NCBI RefSeq assembly: GCF_028858725.1
Contig: NC_084759.1
Coordinates: forward strand, 140,596,671-140,660,670
Source: Colius striatus
Lineage: Eukaryota; Chordata; Aves; Coliiformes; Coliidae
Direction: 5' to 3'
DNA length: 64,000 bases
Shown: positions 11,931 through 24,154 of the stretch, piece after piece
How positions within the stretch are numbered: position 1 is the stretch's first letter
Layout of the letters: each line of letters begins with the position of its first letter
The notes under the pieces: generated by a model
What the model saw: the letters and a program-made list of their open reading frames with translations, nothing else
The model's database searches: none
Told to the model about the DNA's origin: nothing
Translations under genes and position numbers: made by a program

Positions 11931-14900
11931 AGAATGGGCTCTGCTCCTCCAGAGCCTCGGGCCTCCATCCACTCCCAGCGCATCTCCACCACCTCACACA
12001 CCGCCCCGGGCCGGCATTGCGACGGCAGGCAGGAGGGAGGGAGGTTCACTCATTTGCCGAGTCGGGGAAGAGGCTGCAGTCACTGGGTTCTTACCGCTCC
12101 CCTGCCCAGAGCCTGCTCCATATGAAAGGAGCATAACCCCAGCACCCTGGGCTGCCATCCACCACCCCCTCGTTCCCAGGAGTTGAGGAAACAGGACATG
12201 GGGTCAGTCAGATGGGGATTTTCCCAGGCGTGGCTCACTTTTTCTTCTGGCTTTAGGACTTTTTGGTTTTGGTGAGAAGGAAGGGTCTAAAATCTCATTA
12301 CTCGTAATGAAATCATGCTTAGCTACCCTCATACCCACAGGCTACAATTCCAACTCAAAAGTAATCAAAACCAAGTGGACAGAGCAGCTCTGGCAAGAAA
12401 TGGGGAAAAGCAGTGTGGGAAGGTGATGTCCTTTCCTGCTTCTATTGCTATTTTTAAAAACAAGCAGAGCATATCTCTTATACATAATCAGATTCACGTT
12501 TTCTTCTTTAAATGCTTAACTTTGAACAACAACCATGTAAAGCTTAAAGGGCCACATACTGAATGTATACCAAATGTGCTCCATCACTGTTTCCACAAGG
12601 GAGAGATAGAGGTGATCCTCCACTTTTCGTAAGTTAAAATGATAGTGCATGAATATGAAAGATGGGGGGGGGGGTCAGAGTCTGACAAGAAAAAGCAACA
12701 CAATGAAACTTAGAAAAATTTGGGACAGAAGTGTTAAAACAATGTCTCTAAAGTGCTGTGAGGAGAAAAGGTGGCGGTTTTTGCACTTCTAAGGATTAGA
12801 CCCTATCAGTGGGAAAGAAGGACCAACCAAGTGAAACGCTGCCTAAGTAGGCTCTCAGCACAGCATCAAGTATGCTGAGTCTGTCAGTGAGCAGTATCCT
12901 GCATGTCTTTAGAGATCTCTTTACTGCACTGACTTTGTTCCTCATTTATTTGGGAAGCTCTGGAAAACATTCTGTGTCTCAAGGAGAACCATTTCAATGC
13001 TTTTCATGACAAACAGGGCTACATCTGACCTCAGTCAAGAATCACAGTAAAATCTGCCGCTTCTGCAAAATATTTCCACTGGATGTGAATAGAGTTACAC
13101 ACATAATCCTTTTCATCTCACCTACTAATTTTAATGTTAACAACTACTTTTCGTCTCTGTCATCTTTATCTAAGCCAGAACCCACAGTATAAAGCCACTC
13201 CAGCCTTTGTAATCCAAGCAGTACTCTTAAGTTCACTGTTCCATAAGAATTTGGTTTGCCACCCATCATCTTGAACTGGTAAAGAGAAGCGTTGCCACAT
13301 CACAGTGCGTGATCACACGCTCACAGTCACCTTGCCTCCAGTCAGATCAAACCCAGCCCCTCTTGTACGAACATTCTAATGGTATAGTTCTGAATATGAG
13401 TGTATGACAGACAATCTGGTTGACTAACTTTGCAATGAAAGGAACTAAAGGTCCCAGACACAGAAAGAAAAATATCCGTTCTTGAGTATCAGCATTATGT
13501 ATTGACTGTACTTCAAACATTAAGAATGTAATTAACAAAAAGAAACATTATGTGCTGATATGTAGTAACAAATACAAGTGAGTAAACAGCAACCCATACC
13601 ACAAGCCAGGACCATTAAACACAGATTTCTTATCTCCATTATTCTTTGAACAAGGCCATTTCATTAGCCTCGCAAAAACAGCCTAATGACTTTGATTCAC
13701 TTTTTGAACTACGCAAGGACCAAGGTCAGAAGAGTCAAAGCCATATCCCTGTGGTTCGTGACTTCTTTGCAGACAGCTACACTCATTTGGCAGCTATTAT
13801 CTCTCAGACCAGCTGGGCTGTGTTTTTCAGGGTCTCTGCTCTGGAGCCCTTCCAGGCTGTAGCATTTAGCTGGAATGTTTATGGCAGACGCAGTTCAGGA
13901 AACTCCTTTCCTCAGCGTATAAACTTCGCTGGGACACCAGTGCAACTTCACCTCACTGAAGAAAGGCCGGGAACTAAGCTTGGCAGAAACGGAAGAAAAC
14001 AGAATTGGAAAGAAGAAAGGATGATTAATGATTGACAAAAACTGTGGCAAACAGGGGCATTCTTCACTGTTTATGCCCTTGGTACTTTTTCATAGAAATG
14101 TTACTTTGTTCAAAGCTAGATGAAGTATTTGCCATAGAGCACTACAGACAGAACTATGGTAATTTCTAGAAGACTCTAAGCTCTTTGTTTAGAACTATTT
14201 GATATATGATCTGATTTCATTAACAATTTCATCTTGAAAAGGAACTTCTGTTCCTCACAATCTTTAAAAACTCTGAAACCTCTTTAAAGCTTCCTCCTGG
14301 GTGTCTTTCTCCTGCATGAGTTTGTGCCTTCCCTCCTAGACTCTTCTTACTCCTTTCCACCTTCAGTTGCTGCCGGCTGCATGCCAGTTCTCTCTGCGAA
14401 CCACATGTGTGCCCAAGGAATCCTCATCTCTTTCTTGGATGCAGGCACATCCAGGCCATTTTCAACACTTGACAGTTTTTCCTCTACAAAAGTCCTAGAT
14501 CCTGTCTTTTCTCTGCCTGCTATCCATGCTTTGTTATCTCACATTCCTCTGCAACTTATCTGATGGTCCACTTTCAGTCTAGGCCAAATTTGTATTGAGA
14601 AAGGTCTGGGAGTACAACACACTGTGCAGCGGGATAAATATGACCTTATTTCCCCAAAAGGACTCAGAATTGTTACATTGTTTACATCTATCTCCTTGTC
14701 CATCCCCCACAATACACTGGTTATCTCTTCTCTTGCCAAATAAACACAAGCTTTATTTCTTGACAGAAATCAACTGCAATGTGGACAGGGGCCTGCGAAG
14801 CCCACACTGTGTACCAACCGTCTTGTTAGCAGGGCTGTGCTACCCAGCCGTATACCTTTCCTTATACCACCACAACCTTACTCATCCATGCCTTAAGTCT

Positions 14901-15700
14901 CCATACCTATTCTTTTTACACTTCTGCTTCCTCAGTTTTTCCAGTTTAAAAGACTACTTTATTCACTGCTTTTTCAATTAGCTTCATTTTTTTTTCCCAT
15001 CCCAGGAAGACTGCAAGTCCACAAGATATCAATCTAGTCTCTACACTTGCTTATTTAGCTGCTGAACCCCAAGCAAACAAGTATTCAAGGGCTGGAAGCT
15101 TTTTTCCTTCCCTCTGAGCCGTCAGCCACAGCTCACGTGAAGTGCTGCATAGTCCTCTTGCCCTGAAGTCCTTCTTACGTCTCTATACACCAGACCTTGT
15201 TCTATAACACAAGGAAAACAAAGCCTTCTCCATCAGAGCACATAGCAGGTGAGGACATGCCAGTCCTGCTTCTTCTGCCTTTTTTTTAAGAGCCACTCAC
15301 TACATCTTGCATTAACCAGACAAGTGGTTCTCAACATTTTCTTGGCTCAAGCCTACCTATGCATGGGTAATTTTTCAACACACACCTACCCTTATTTGCC
15401 AATACATCACACCACCACATTTTAAACCAAGCTTGTTATTCCATAAAACTTGGGGGTGCATCTGACAGAGCAGTGAGGCTCACCCTGCACACCAGTTAGT
15501 CACCCAATTACAATTCAAGCCCCTTGGCAAACAGCCTTTTCCACCTTTTGTTTTACTAGTGCCTAAGACAAAGCTGCTTTCATATGTAAATACAGTGGGA
15601 CTTTCATCCTATTTGGGTATGGAGGCAACATATAACTTCATGCATCTTTTAAGTCAAAACAAAAAGCCTTAAGTCCATGTGGAAGTCAAAGAAATTATTC
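11931..15700. other. Intergenic, nothing recognised
   Basis: This is ordinary AT-rich sequence between the BPGM promoter and a microsatellite. There is a G-run at about 12662-12674. A moderately long plus-strand frame at 13646-14035 lacks an ATG at its start and shows no known domain, so I do not call a gene. Confidence 0.45.
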
Positions 15701-15705
15701 CTCCC

Positions 15706-15744
<39 letters not shown>

Positions 15745-15850
15745 CTCTTTCTTTCTTTCATTCTCTTTCTTTCTTTCTTTCTTTCTCTTTCTTTCTTTCT
15801 TTCTTTCTCTCTCTCTCTCTTTCTTTCTCTCTTTCTTTTTTTCTTTCTCT
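15701..15850. repeat. (CTTT)n polypyrimidine microsatellite
   Basis: About 150 bases are almost pure pyrimidine on the plus strand, built of CTTT units with interspersed CTCT units. The low-complexity reading frames through it (Phe/Leu/Ser or Lys/Arg/Glu repeats) are artefacts of the repeat. Confidence 0.97.
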
Positions 15851-18800
15851 GCACTGCTTGGGGGGAAAATCGGTTCTTTTTAAACAAGAGAGAAGTGAAT
15901 ATGTAAGTGCTTAAACCCCCGCATTTACCATCAGAATCATAGCTTTATTCTTTAAGTCAATGCAGAAGTTTTTGTGACTCATTAAGTACCAAATAAATGA
16001 CTGAGAAAGGGGAAGAAAACACCTAAAAGCCTTCATTATATGCAAAACAGATGGAGGGAGGCTGCTATGTGAGGAATCATACTCCAAACCCAAAGTGGGA
16101 ACTGAATTTCTTATGTAATCCCTATGGCTAGGTACTGGTAATGTTATCCTGAAGTAAAACTTGTGACTTCTTCTCTGTTTATCAGAAAACTTAAATCAAA
16201 AAATTATTTCTGTGTATCACAAGCTGAAAACATACACATGTAAGGGAAAAACCTTCACATCTCCATGTCCTCAAAACCATTACAGGGACAGCTTCAAATA
16301 AACACCTTCCCACAACAGGTGCCTAGATGCTACAGGAAAGTGTGTTGAACACATTGTTCTGATGGACCACTCATGGATACAGTTCTAGCTCCCAAAATAG
16401 CTCTGAAAGAAGTTGTACAGATGCCAACAGCTGGGAAAACAAAATTCTTTCTCACAATTAAAAGTTTTCCCATTTCTAGAGCAAGAAACACAATCTGGAG
16501 GTCTACAAGGTTCACTTTTAAATTTTGTATGCTTGGAGTGGTTTACATTGCAGGTTTTGGTTTGGGGTATTTCACTGTTTTCTAGTAACAATACCATACA
16601 AATTAATTTACTGTAGCAATATGAAATGCAAAGAAAATCCCGTGATTAATCTGCCCTTTTTTTCCCCCATGATAAACAAAGTGCTGCAGACATCAGACGT
16701 CAGTAAGAAAATGTCTGGGAAGAGATAATTTAAAAGGGCCTCTAGAAAAAAGAAAACAGCAGGGTGGTGTCTAGTCAAAGCATGATAAGTTAGTTAGAAA
16801 ACAGACTGGATAGGGCTGATACTAGAACATGGTAACAGCACAGAAGAATCTGGGCAAATATAACCAAAACAGTAAAATGGGAAGTGCAGTGTCATTGCAG
16901 AGAACGGGAAGAACAAAAAACACACACAAGACATATTCATGATCACTTGTACTAGTGTCTGTCTATGAAAAAACAGTGGCTCACCTCAAAAAAATTGCTC
17001 TAAAAGTTTTTTGCTTCTATGTTAGCTAAGAACTCCGAGTTAGCTAAGAACTTGCTGACGTGTGTGTGAACTACCTCAGTCTGTACTTATGATGTCTGTT
17101 TTCTCACAAGCACTCTACAAACCACAAAGATTTGTCTTGTGCTTCTTATGTTTCTTTCCATAATATGTGACTCTCTTGCATTATACCAGTTTACAAAACA
17201 AGCCTGACTGACATTTAGTTTGGTTTCAAATGGAGCACAAAAATCAGTTTCCTATATAAAAAAGAATCTGTCCTCTGTGTCATGATTAGATGATATAAAG
17301 TGAAAGACTGAGTCACACCATTCTTCCACTTTACTGTAACTTCCCAGAATCTAGTGGGGATGCTCCTGACTTAAAAAGGCAACAAAATCAGGCCTCTCTT
17401 TAACAGGATTGTTTCCCAGGAAACTTTAGGAGTTAAGTTGCTAAATAAATAGCTGTGTATCACAAGTTAATTCATGCTTCCTTCCCCCTACTCTCTCCAC
17501 CCCCCCGCCATGTCTTGAACAAAAAAGGAGCATGAGTGGAAAAGCAGACAGGACTCATAAATAATGCATGGATGGGGAGTCAGGATATCCAACTTCCTAG
17601 ATTTTTTCAAATCTAATTTTCATCTCACACCCATTTTACTTACATGGAAATCCACTCATTTACATAATTGTGTGCCTGATTCCACCAGACTTTTGTTCAG
17701 AATTGGTCTATTCCTCTCTATTGCTGTCCACAGAAAAGCCTGGGAAAAAATATTTTGCATGCAATTCAGCATCTCCTTTTTATGTTACAAAAAAAACCCA
17801 AAACAACCACATTTCTCCTTCCCAGAGACATGAGGCACTGTGCGACATTTAGCATTTTGGATAGGTCAAGTACTTGTTTAAACATCAGTACTGCTGTCAT
17901 TATTCTTCCTTGTCGAGGTCTGCATCTGCAGTATACCAAGTAGCAGAGCCAAGGCCAGTTCAATGGATCTGTGAGAAACAAACCAGGCCAATGTGGTCTT
18001 GCCCTTCTTAGGAAGGCATCTGCAGAAGCAGTGTATATCTAGTAAGAAACTTCTTTCTTTCCTTTTTCTTTTTGGGGGGGTTTCAGGGCAAGGGTGTGGC
18101 AAGCAGGTATAATACCTCTAGAAAGATGCCACAAAATGAGGCCTACGCTATCCAAGCAAGAGATCTTGCCCTTCTAGAGATACAGGTGCTCACAATATTT
18201 AGACATGAAGAAGCCACTTTTATCTGGTCTTCTGGGGTTACATCTAGTTTACGCGAGCAGATTGGAACACAAAGAGGTCAAAATAATTTTCCTGGCTTCT
18301 GCAACAACTCATATCTGGACTCTTTTTTTTTTTTTCCCAGCCCCTCAGGTTACAGATATGTTCTGGTTACTGGACAAGTGAGAGTCCCCCAGATAAGTTA
18401 ATAGCTGCAAGTCCTGCCAGAACAATTTGCAGCTCCTCCCTGAATTACTTCTAGAAATGACAGATGCTGAGAGAGAAGAAGCCCATGTGACCAATCCTAC
18501 AGCAAACCTGGACCATACAGCAAAATAACTGCAGATCCATGGATTAGTGAAGGACAATAAGGTAAACTTTTGTGGGAATTACTGCACCTTCCACATTCCC
18601 ACTGAATGCTAATATTGCCTACGGGCCCTAACATGTGACAGGAGAAAGACCACATGAGGTTCTACTCTTGTATTCACAAAACCTGAGTAACTCAGTCAGC
18701 TAAAACAATCTGATTCCCTTGTTGTGTATGAGTTCAGGTTTTATAGCAATTTCTATTCATCTCTAATTGCACAGATTCCACAGTAGTATATTTCATGTTA

Positions 18801-18875
18801 TTTGAAATTAAGATGAACTAATTGGTTTTACTGTGTGCTTCATTTTGATTTGTTTTTCAAACATAAGGAAATTAA
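15851..18875. other. Intergenic, nothing recognised
   Basis: AT-rich spacer between the microsatellite and the CR1 element. I see no conserved reading frame, RNA gene or clear transposon here. Confidence 0.45.
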
Positions 18876-20330
18876 TAGAATCATAGAATCATTTTGGTTA
18901 GAAAAGACCTTTAAGATCATTGAGTCCAGCCACTAACTTCACACTGCCAAGCCCATCACTAAACTAAACCATACTCCTCAGCACCTCATATACCTGTCTT
19001 TTAAGTATCTCCAGGAATGGTGACTCCAACATCTACCTGGGCAGCCTATTCCAGTGTTTAATAACCTTCTCAGTGAAAAAGTTTTTCCTAATATCCAATC
19101 TAAAACTCCCCTGGCGCAACTTGAGGCCATTTCCTCTTGTCCTATCACTCATTACTTGGGAGAAGAGACCAATCCCCAGCTCGCTATAACCTCCTTTCAG
19201 GTAGTCTTATAGAGAGTCATCATGTCTCCCCTCAGCCTCTTCCTCTCCAGACTAAATGTTCATGTTCACCTCCAGGTCTTCTTCCACTAGACAGCTTTCC
19301 AGACACACAACCTCAAGCCTTTATCATTGCACGGGGTTGTTGTGGCCCAAGTGCTGGAATCAGTACTTGGTCTTGCTGAATCCCGTACAACTAGTCTCAG
19401 CCCATCGATCCAGACCGTCCAGGTCCCTCTGAAGAGCCTACCTACCCATCTACACTCCCACTCAGCTTAGTGTGATCTGCAAACTTACTGAGGATGCACG
19501 TGATACCCTCATCCAGAAACATATTAAACAGAACAGGCCCCAGCACCAAGCCCAGGGGAACACCACTAGTGAACGGCTGCTAACTGGATTCACCACCACA
19601 CATGGGCAGCCAGTTTCCCCAAAAGAATGCTGTGAGAAATGGTGTTGAAGGCCTTACTAAAGTTCAAGTAGACCACCTCCACAGCCTTTCCCTCATCCAC
19701 TAGGTCAGTCACATTGTCAACAGAAGGAGATGAAATTGATCAAGCAGGACCTGACTTTCATGAAGCCACGTTGACTGGGCCTGAACCCTTAGATTGTCCT
19801 GTATGTGCCTCACAATGGTGCTCAGGATAATCTGCTTCATAACCTTTCACAGCACCAAGGCCAGGCTGACAGGCCTTTGTTCCCAAGATCCTCCTTCTGG
19901 ACCTTCTTGTAGATGGGGGTCACATTTGCTATCCTCCAGTGAGTCAGGACTGCTGGTAGGTGATGGAGAGTTGCCAGCTCCCTCAGCACCCTCGGGTGGA
20001 TCCCATCCAGCCCCATTGACTTGTGTGTGTCGAGATGGAGCAGCAGGTCACACACCATTTGCCCTTACTAAAGGGGTTCATTCTGCTCCCTGTCGCTGTC
20101 TTACAGCCCACTGGACTGGGTACCCAGAGAACAATTGGTTTAACCATTGAAGACTGAGGCAAAGAAGGCATTAAATACCTCAGCCTCTTCCTCATCCTTG
20201 TTCACTATGCTTCTCCCGGCCTGCATTAAAGGATGAAGATTCCCCTTAGTCCTCCTTTTGTTACTAACTCATGTATAGAAACTTTTCTTATTGTCTTTTA
20301 GACCAGTGACCAGTTTAAGTTGTATTTATT
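18876..20330 (-). mobile_element. CR1 LINE, 5'-truncated, minus strand
   Basis: The plus-strand sequence opens with the typical inverted CR1 3' end (tagaatcatagaatcat at about 18885). It continues through inverted CR1 3' UTR and the 3' part of ORF2, including the reverse-transcriptase stretch that reads on the minus strand as SMGLDGIHPRVLREL around 20000. Frameshifts and stops break the frame. About 1.4 kb remains, so this is a dead 5'-truncated copy. The left edge is firm; the right edge is approximate. Confidence 0.9.
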
Positions 20331-23300
20331 CTAATTTTAAATATTGTCATCACTTCTGTGTTTCACAAACAGAAAACATGTCCCTTCCTCCACTCTTGAG
20401 GCATCTGAGGCACCTCTTCTTCTTGTCAAAACTAGACACAAGTGATGGCCGAAACATGAAATGGAGCATGAAAATATTTTTCCATGAGGACCATAGCCTC
20501 AACTTGGCAAGCAAAATAGCAAACTGTTCTCAAAAGTGATGAGTTTTGGAAAACCTACGGTCTGCAGAAACCTGCAGTCTACACATGTGAGAGAGAGGAA
20601 AATCTCTCTCCTGTGATAATCATGTCTACTGACAGAACTAGACAGGAACGTAGGTCTGGGATGGCAAATTTTCCATTTGCAGATGATCTGGGTTTCAAGG
20701 CTGGCCCCGGTGTCCTTCCTATTTAACTTAAGTCACTTATTCTCTCATTATAAAGCCCACTCTTCCACAGGAAAAAAAAAACAAACCTGAGAAGGTATAT
20801 TTTTGGTTGATGCTTTAGTACCTGCTCTTTTCACAGGGCTTGAGCTAGAGCAAATCAAGCAAAGTACTTGCCAGTCCCACATTATTCCATCTTTTCAGTC
20901 TACAATCAGAAGGTTTCTTTTTGCAAATTTGAGAAAAGACACAGAAGACACTGACGTGCTTCTGGTTTTGCAGCAACCAGTCCTGGCCTGTGCAAGGAAG
21001 TTGCAGATCAATGAAACCAGTTCAAAACCAGATGCTGTTAAATTAATTCTAAGTCTGTGGGAGGATAGATGTTATTTTGCTGAAGAGTGCTTTCTACAGT
21101 TTTAACTGAAGCAGTAAGGAACAGATTTAAGCTAAATCAATATACAACATACTTCCACTGACATGTGTCCAAAAAAGGCATTTGCATCACCATAATGAAA
21201 CAGCACAAGATTTTCATGTAGACAAGAATCACAAGAAAATGCAACTGTATTTTACTTTGGGAATACTGGCATTTTACTTTGGGAATACTCTGAACATGCC
21301 TTGTTTTGCCCTTGTCTGCCATCAACACCTCCTCCACTGCCTCCAGGGCTCTGCTCCCTGCTGTTTGACAGTTTTATCAACTATCTCTTCCTGTCTTATT
21401 TACCCTCAGGTACCCGCTTGTTGGCAAGTTAGACTTCTTTTTATCACCAAATCACCCCATTTAATGTAGCTCTCAAAAACTCTACCTTCCTGCAGTTTTG
21501 CTAAGTTAAAAAGTTCCTCTTCAGGGCAGTTTCAAGCTGATGTTTCACAGACTTTCCCCTATTTCCTCTGTTTGTAACAGTTTTAGTTAGTACAGCTTCG
21601 AAGCAAGATGGGATGGGTTTTTCTCAGAAACCAAAATACATCAGTTCAGGCTCCCTGTGTGTCCAATTCCATGTAAACGTCAGAATGCGACTACTCCTTC
21701 TGGGAAGTCTTTCCCTCTCCAGAGGATAGTGAGCAAAAGTGACTGAGCAAAAGTATTAAAAAGGCCATAAACAGTTTTTAGCAGCTCTGCTTTCTTAGCC
21801 TGGCATGATATCCCAGTGCCTGTTCTATCAGCTTGAGTGCACTGATTTACACTACAGAGTGGGGAAAGGGCTTGGGAAAAGGTCAGTTCTTACTCTTCTT
21901 GCTGTTCTCGGTTCAATCTCCCAGATGCCAGCATGCTCAGGCCAAGGCTGGGATGCAGATCCTGAGGAATTTTGTCTCCCCCATTGTGTCTTAGCCATCA
22001 CCATGGCTGCTTAGTGAGCTGCAGGGTAGGAACAGAAGGGACCACTGGTGATGAAGCACTGGAAAACATACACTGTGGAAATCATGATGTCCAGTCATTC
22101 CGAGGGCATTAGGGCCAATATATAAAATAGGTTACACAGAGTTTGGTATTATATCAGCTGAACAAAGAGAGAGCTGACACTGTTGGCAGACATTTTAACA
22201 AAAGGCTTGCTCTGATGCTGTTGAATCAATGGCAAATCTCCCAATGGAAGTAGTCTCTGACTGCAAATGTGTAGTTAATAACCCAACACTGTACAGCACA
22301 TACTGTTTCCTACAACTGTAGACAGCCCACAATCCCCATTGACTATTGCAGTCAAAAACAAGCTAGAGGTGCTGAGCAGGGTTGCTGAGTGCTACCAGTT
22401 GTAGTAAATCCAACCACCCTAAATTTTACACAGTCTTTCTGTTCCCCCTGGGATATACAGCACGTTGTAAGTGCATGCCCAGTTTATAAGAGGGAGAAAA
22501 CAGACCTGATTTCCCACATACACTTGACAATGCTTAAAAGTGCAAATTTTGGAACTTCTTTGAGAGCAAGCAGGGAGTGGAGGCAGAAAAGCAGTACCAT
22601 ACCTTTCAGTACAAAAGAGAGCAGAAAAAAATAAAATTATTGCCTGTGTCTTTAATTGCAGGATCAGACAATTCAGAAAGTCAGTGTGTTAGGGATAATT
22701 GCTAATTTTCCAGATTGTATCTTTTGAGGCCCTACCAGAAAAATATTCACACCTACTTATTTATTACAAATGTAAACCACCTTATTTTTCCTTGTTCTTA
22801 TCCTTTTTAGGAAAAGAGGCTGAGATGGAGAGATTTCCAGTTTCTCATTATTACAAAGTCTAAGGAATGCAATATGCAATTCAATCTGCTGAGAGATTAT
22901 TGAAGAAAATCAAGAGCAGCGGTCACACACAAGTTGAACTCTGCCCCCGTGTGTGCAAACATCAAAATACACCCTTCTATCCATTACCTGGATCCCATTC
23001 TATTTCTGTGCCAAAGGATGTATGAGTTTATTACACTAATTGCGTATGACATCCACGATGACCATGCAGCTACAGGACACCTTTTCTGTTCTACACTCAC
23101 ATGTCTCTGCATTATGAAATTCCCCCTTAAGAATGCCCTGGCAACTAAAAAACAAGCCATAGACAGGCCTGTTGCTTGTACAGATAAAACAAAGAGAACT
23201 GAAAAGAAAAAACAGACAACTCTAGCATTTTAGCAGGGGGATAGTCCTGTTAAGATTGGGAAAAAATAGGTACTTAATTTTTGCCATGCACGCCCTGTGT

Positions 23301-24150
23301 GAACTTCTCTGTTCTCCCCTGCATTTCACTACTGAGCCTGTGAAGTGTAGATACCATCACCTTCGTGCTCATGGGTGAAAACGAACCACTTCCTCTGTAA
23401 ATTCACACTGAGGTTCCTCTAGCTGTCTCACTTCCTCAACATGAAGGGCGACAAAGCTCTGTCAAGAATAGACCAGTCCAGGCCACCATCACTGTCATGG
23501 GGTCATCCTGCTCCAGCTGAAGCTCTCAGCCCATCTTTAGCACATGGTTCACAACAGACAGCACAGTTCACACAGGCAGCAGTGAAGGAGCAGCTCCATG
23601 AGCTCAGAGTGATAGCCTTCTATCTCTTGTTTATTGACTAATTCTGTGACACCTCTCTGGCTTTACTGAGGACAAACCACGGGCCAAAGCACTACTGAAT
23701 GAAATGGGCTCTCCATCTACCAATTGATGAGGTGAACTGCAACAGTATGTTGCAACACCCCAGTGCATACCACAAGCGAGGTACACGTGAACTACTCATG
23801 TACATAGCACGTGGACAGGCTGCTGCAGGAGCTGCACCCTGGACATACACAGGCCAGATTGGGGCACAGTTACCCTTAATCCTCTTTTGATAAAGAACTT
23901 TGCCAGGAGAAAAGGTCTGCAGAGCACACCACTGGATACCTCAGAGGAGGAAGCACCTTTGTGAATCATTTCAGCTTTCACATTAACTTGTGTGGGTTGA
24001 GTCTACAGAGGAAAAAGCCCTGTTTGCCAGAGATGGGAGGGCTCAGAGCATTGGCATTGCTCCACCCCTCCGTTCCTGGCCAGCAACCAGTCACTATTAA
24101 ACCGCCTTGAGAACAGGCAGGTGAAAAGGGGCTGGCCAGATAGCAGGCAG
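20290..24150. repeat. Upstream block of AKR1B copy A, partly repeated at 49.2-51.1 kb
   Basis: Several segments here reappear downstream of copy B. 20290-20560 matches 49210-49490. 21190-21270 and 21640-21860 match 49510-49930. 23750-23900 matches 49945-50092. The copy near 49-50 kb is collapsed: it lacks about 1.9 kb between 21860 and 23750. Part of the block is also present inverted at 50552-51073. A short tandem duplication of about 22 bp (attttactttgggaatact...) lies at 21249-21292. I recognise no coding gene in the block. Confidence 0.75.
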
Positions 24151-24154
24151 GGCC

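Noticed and set aside
13646-14035. A 129-codon plus-strand frame as a possible gene
   Set aside because: It does not start with ATG, shows no family motif and lies in AT-rich intergenic DNA.
15701-15850. Direct repeats that might suggest a CRISPR array
   Set aside because: A vertebrate microsatellite without spacers.
15669-15906. Phe/Leu/Ser-rich and Lys/Arg/Glu-rich frames
   Set aside because: They are translations of the CTTT microsatellite.
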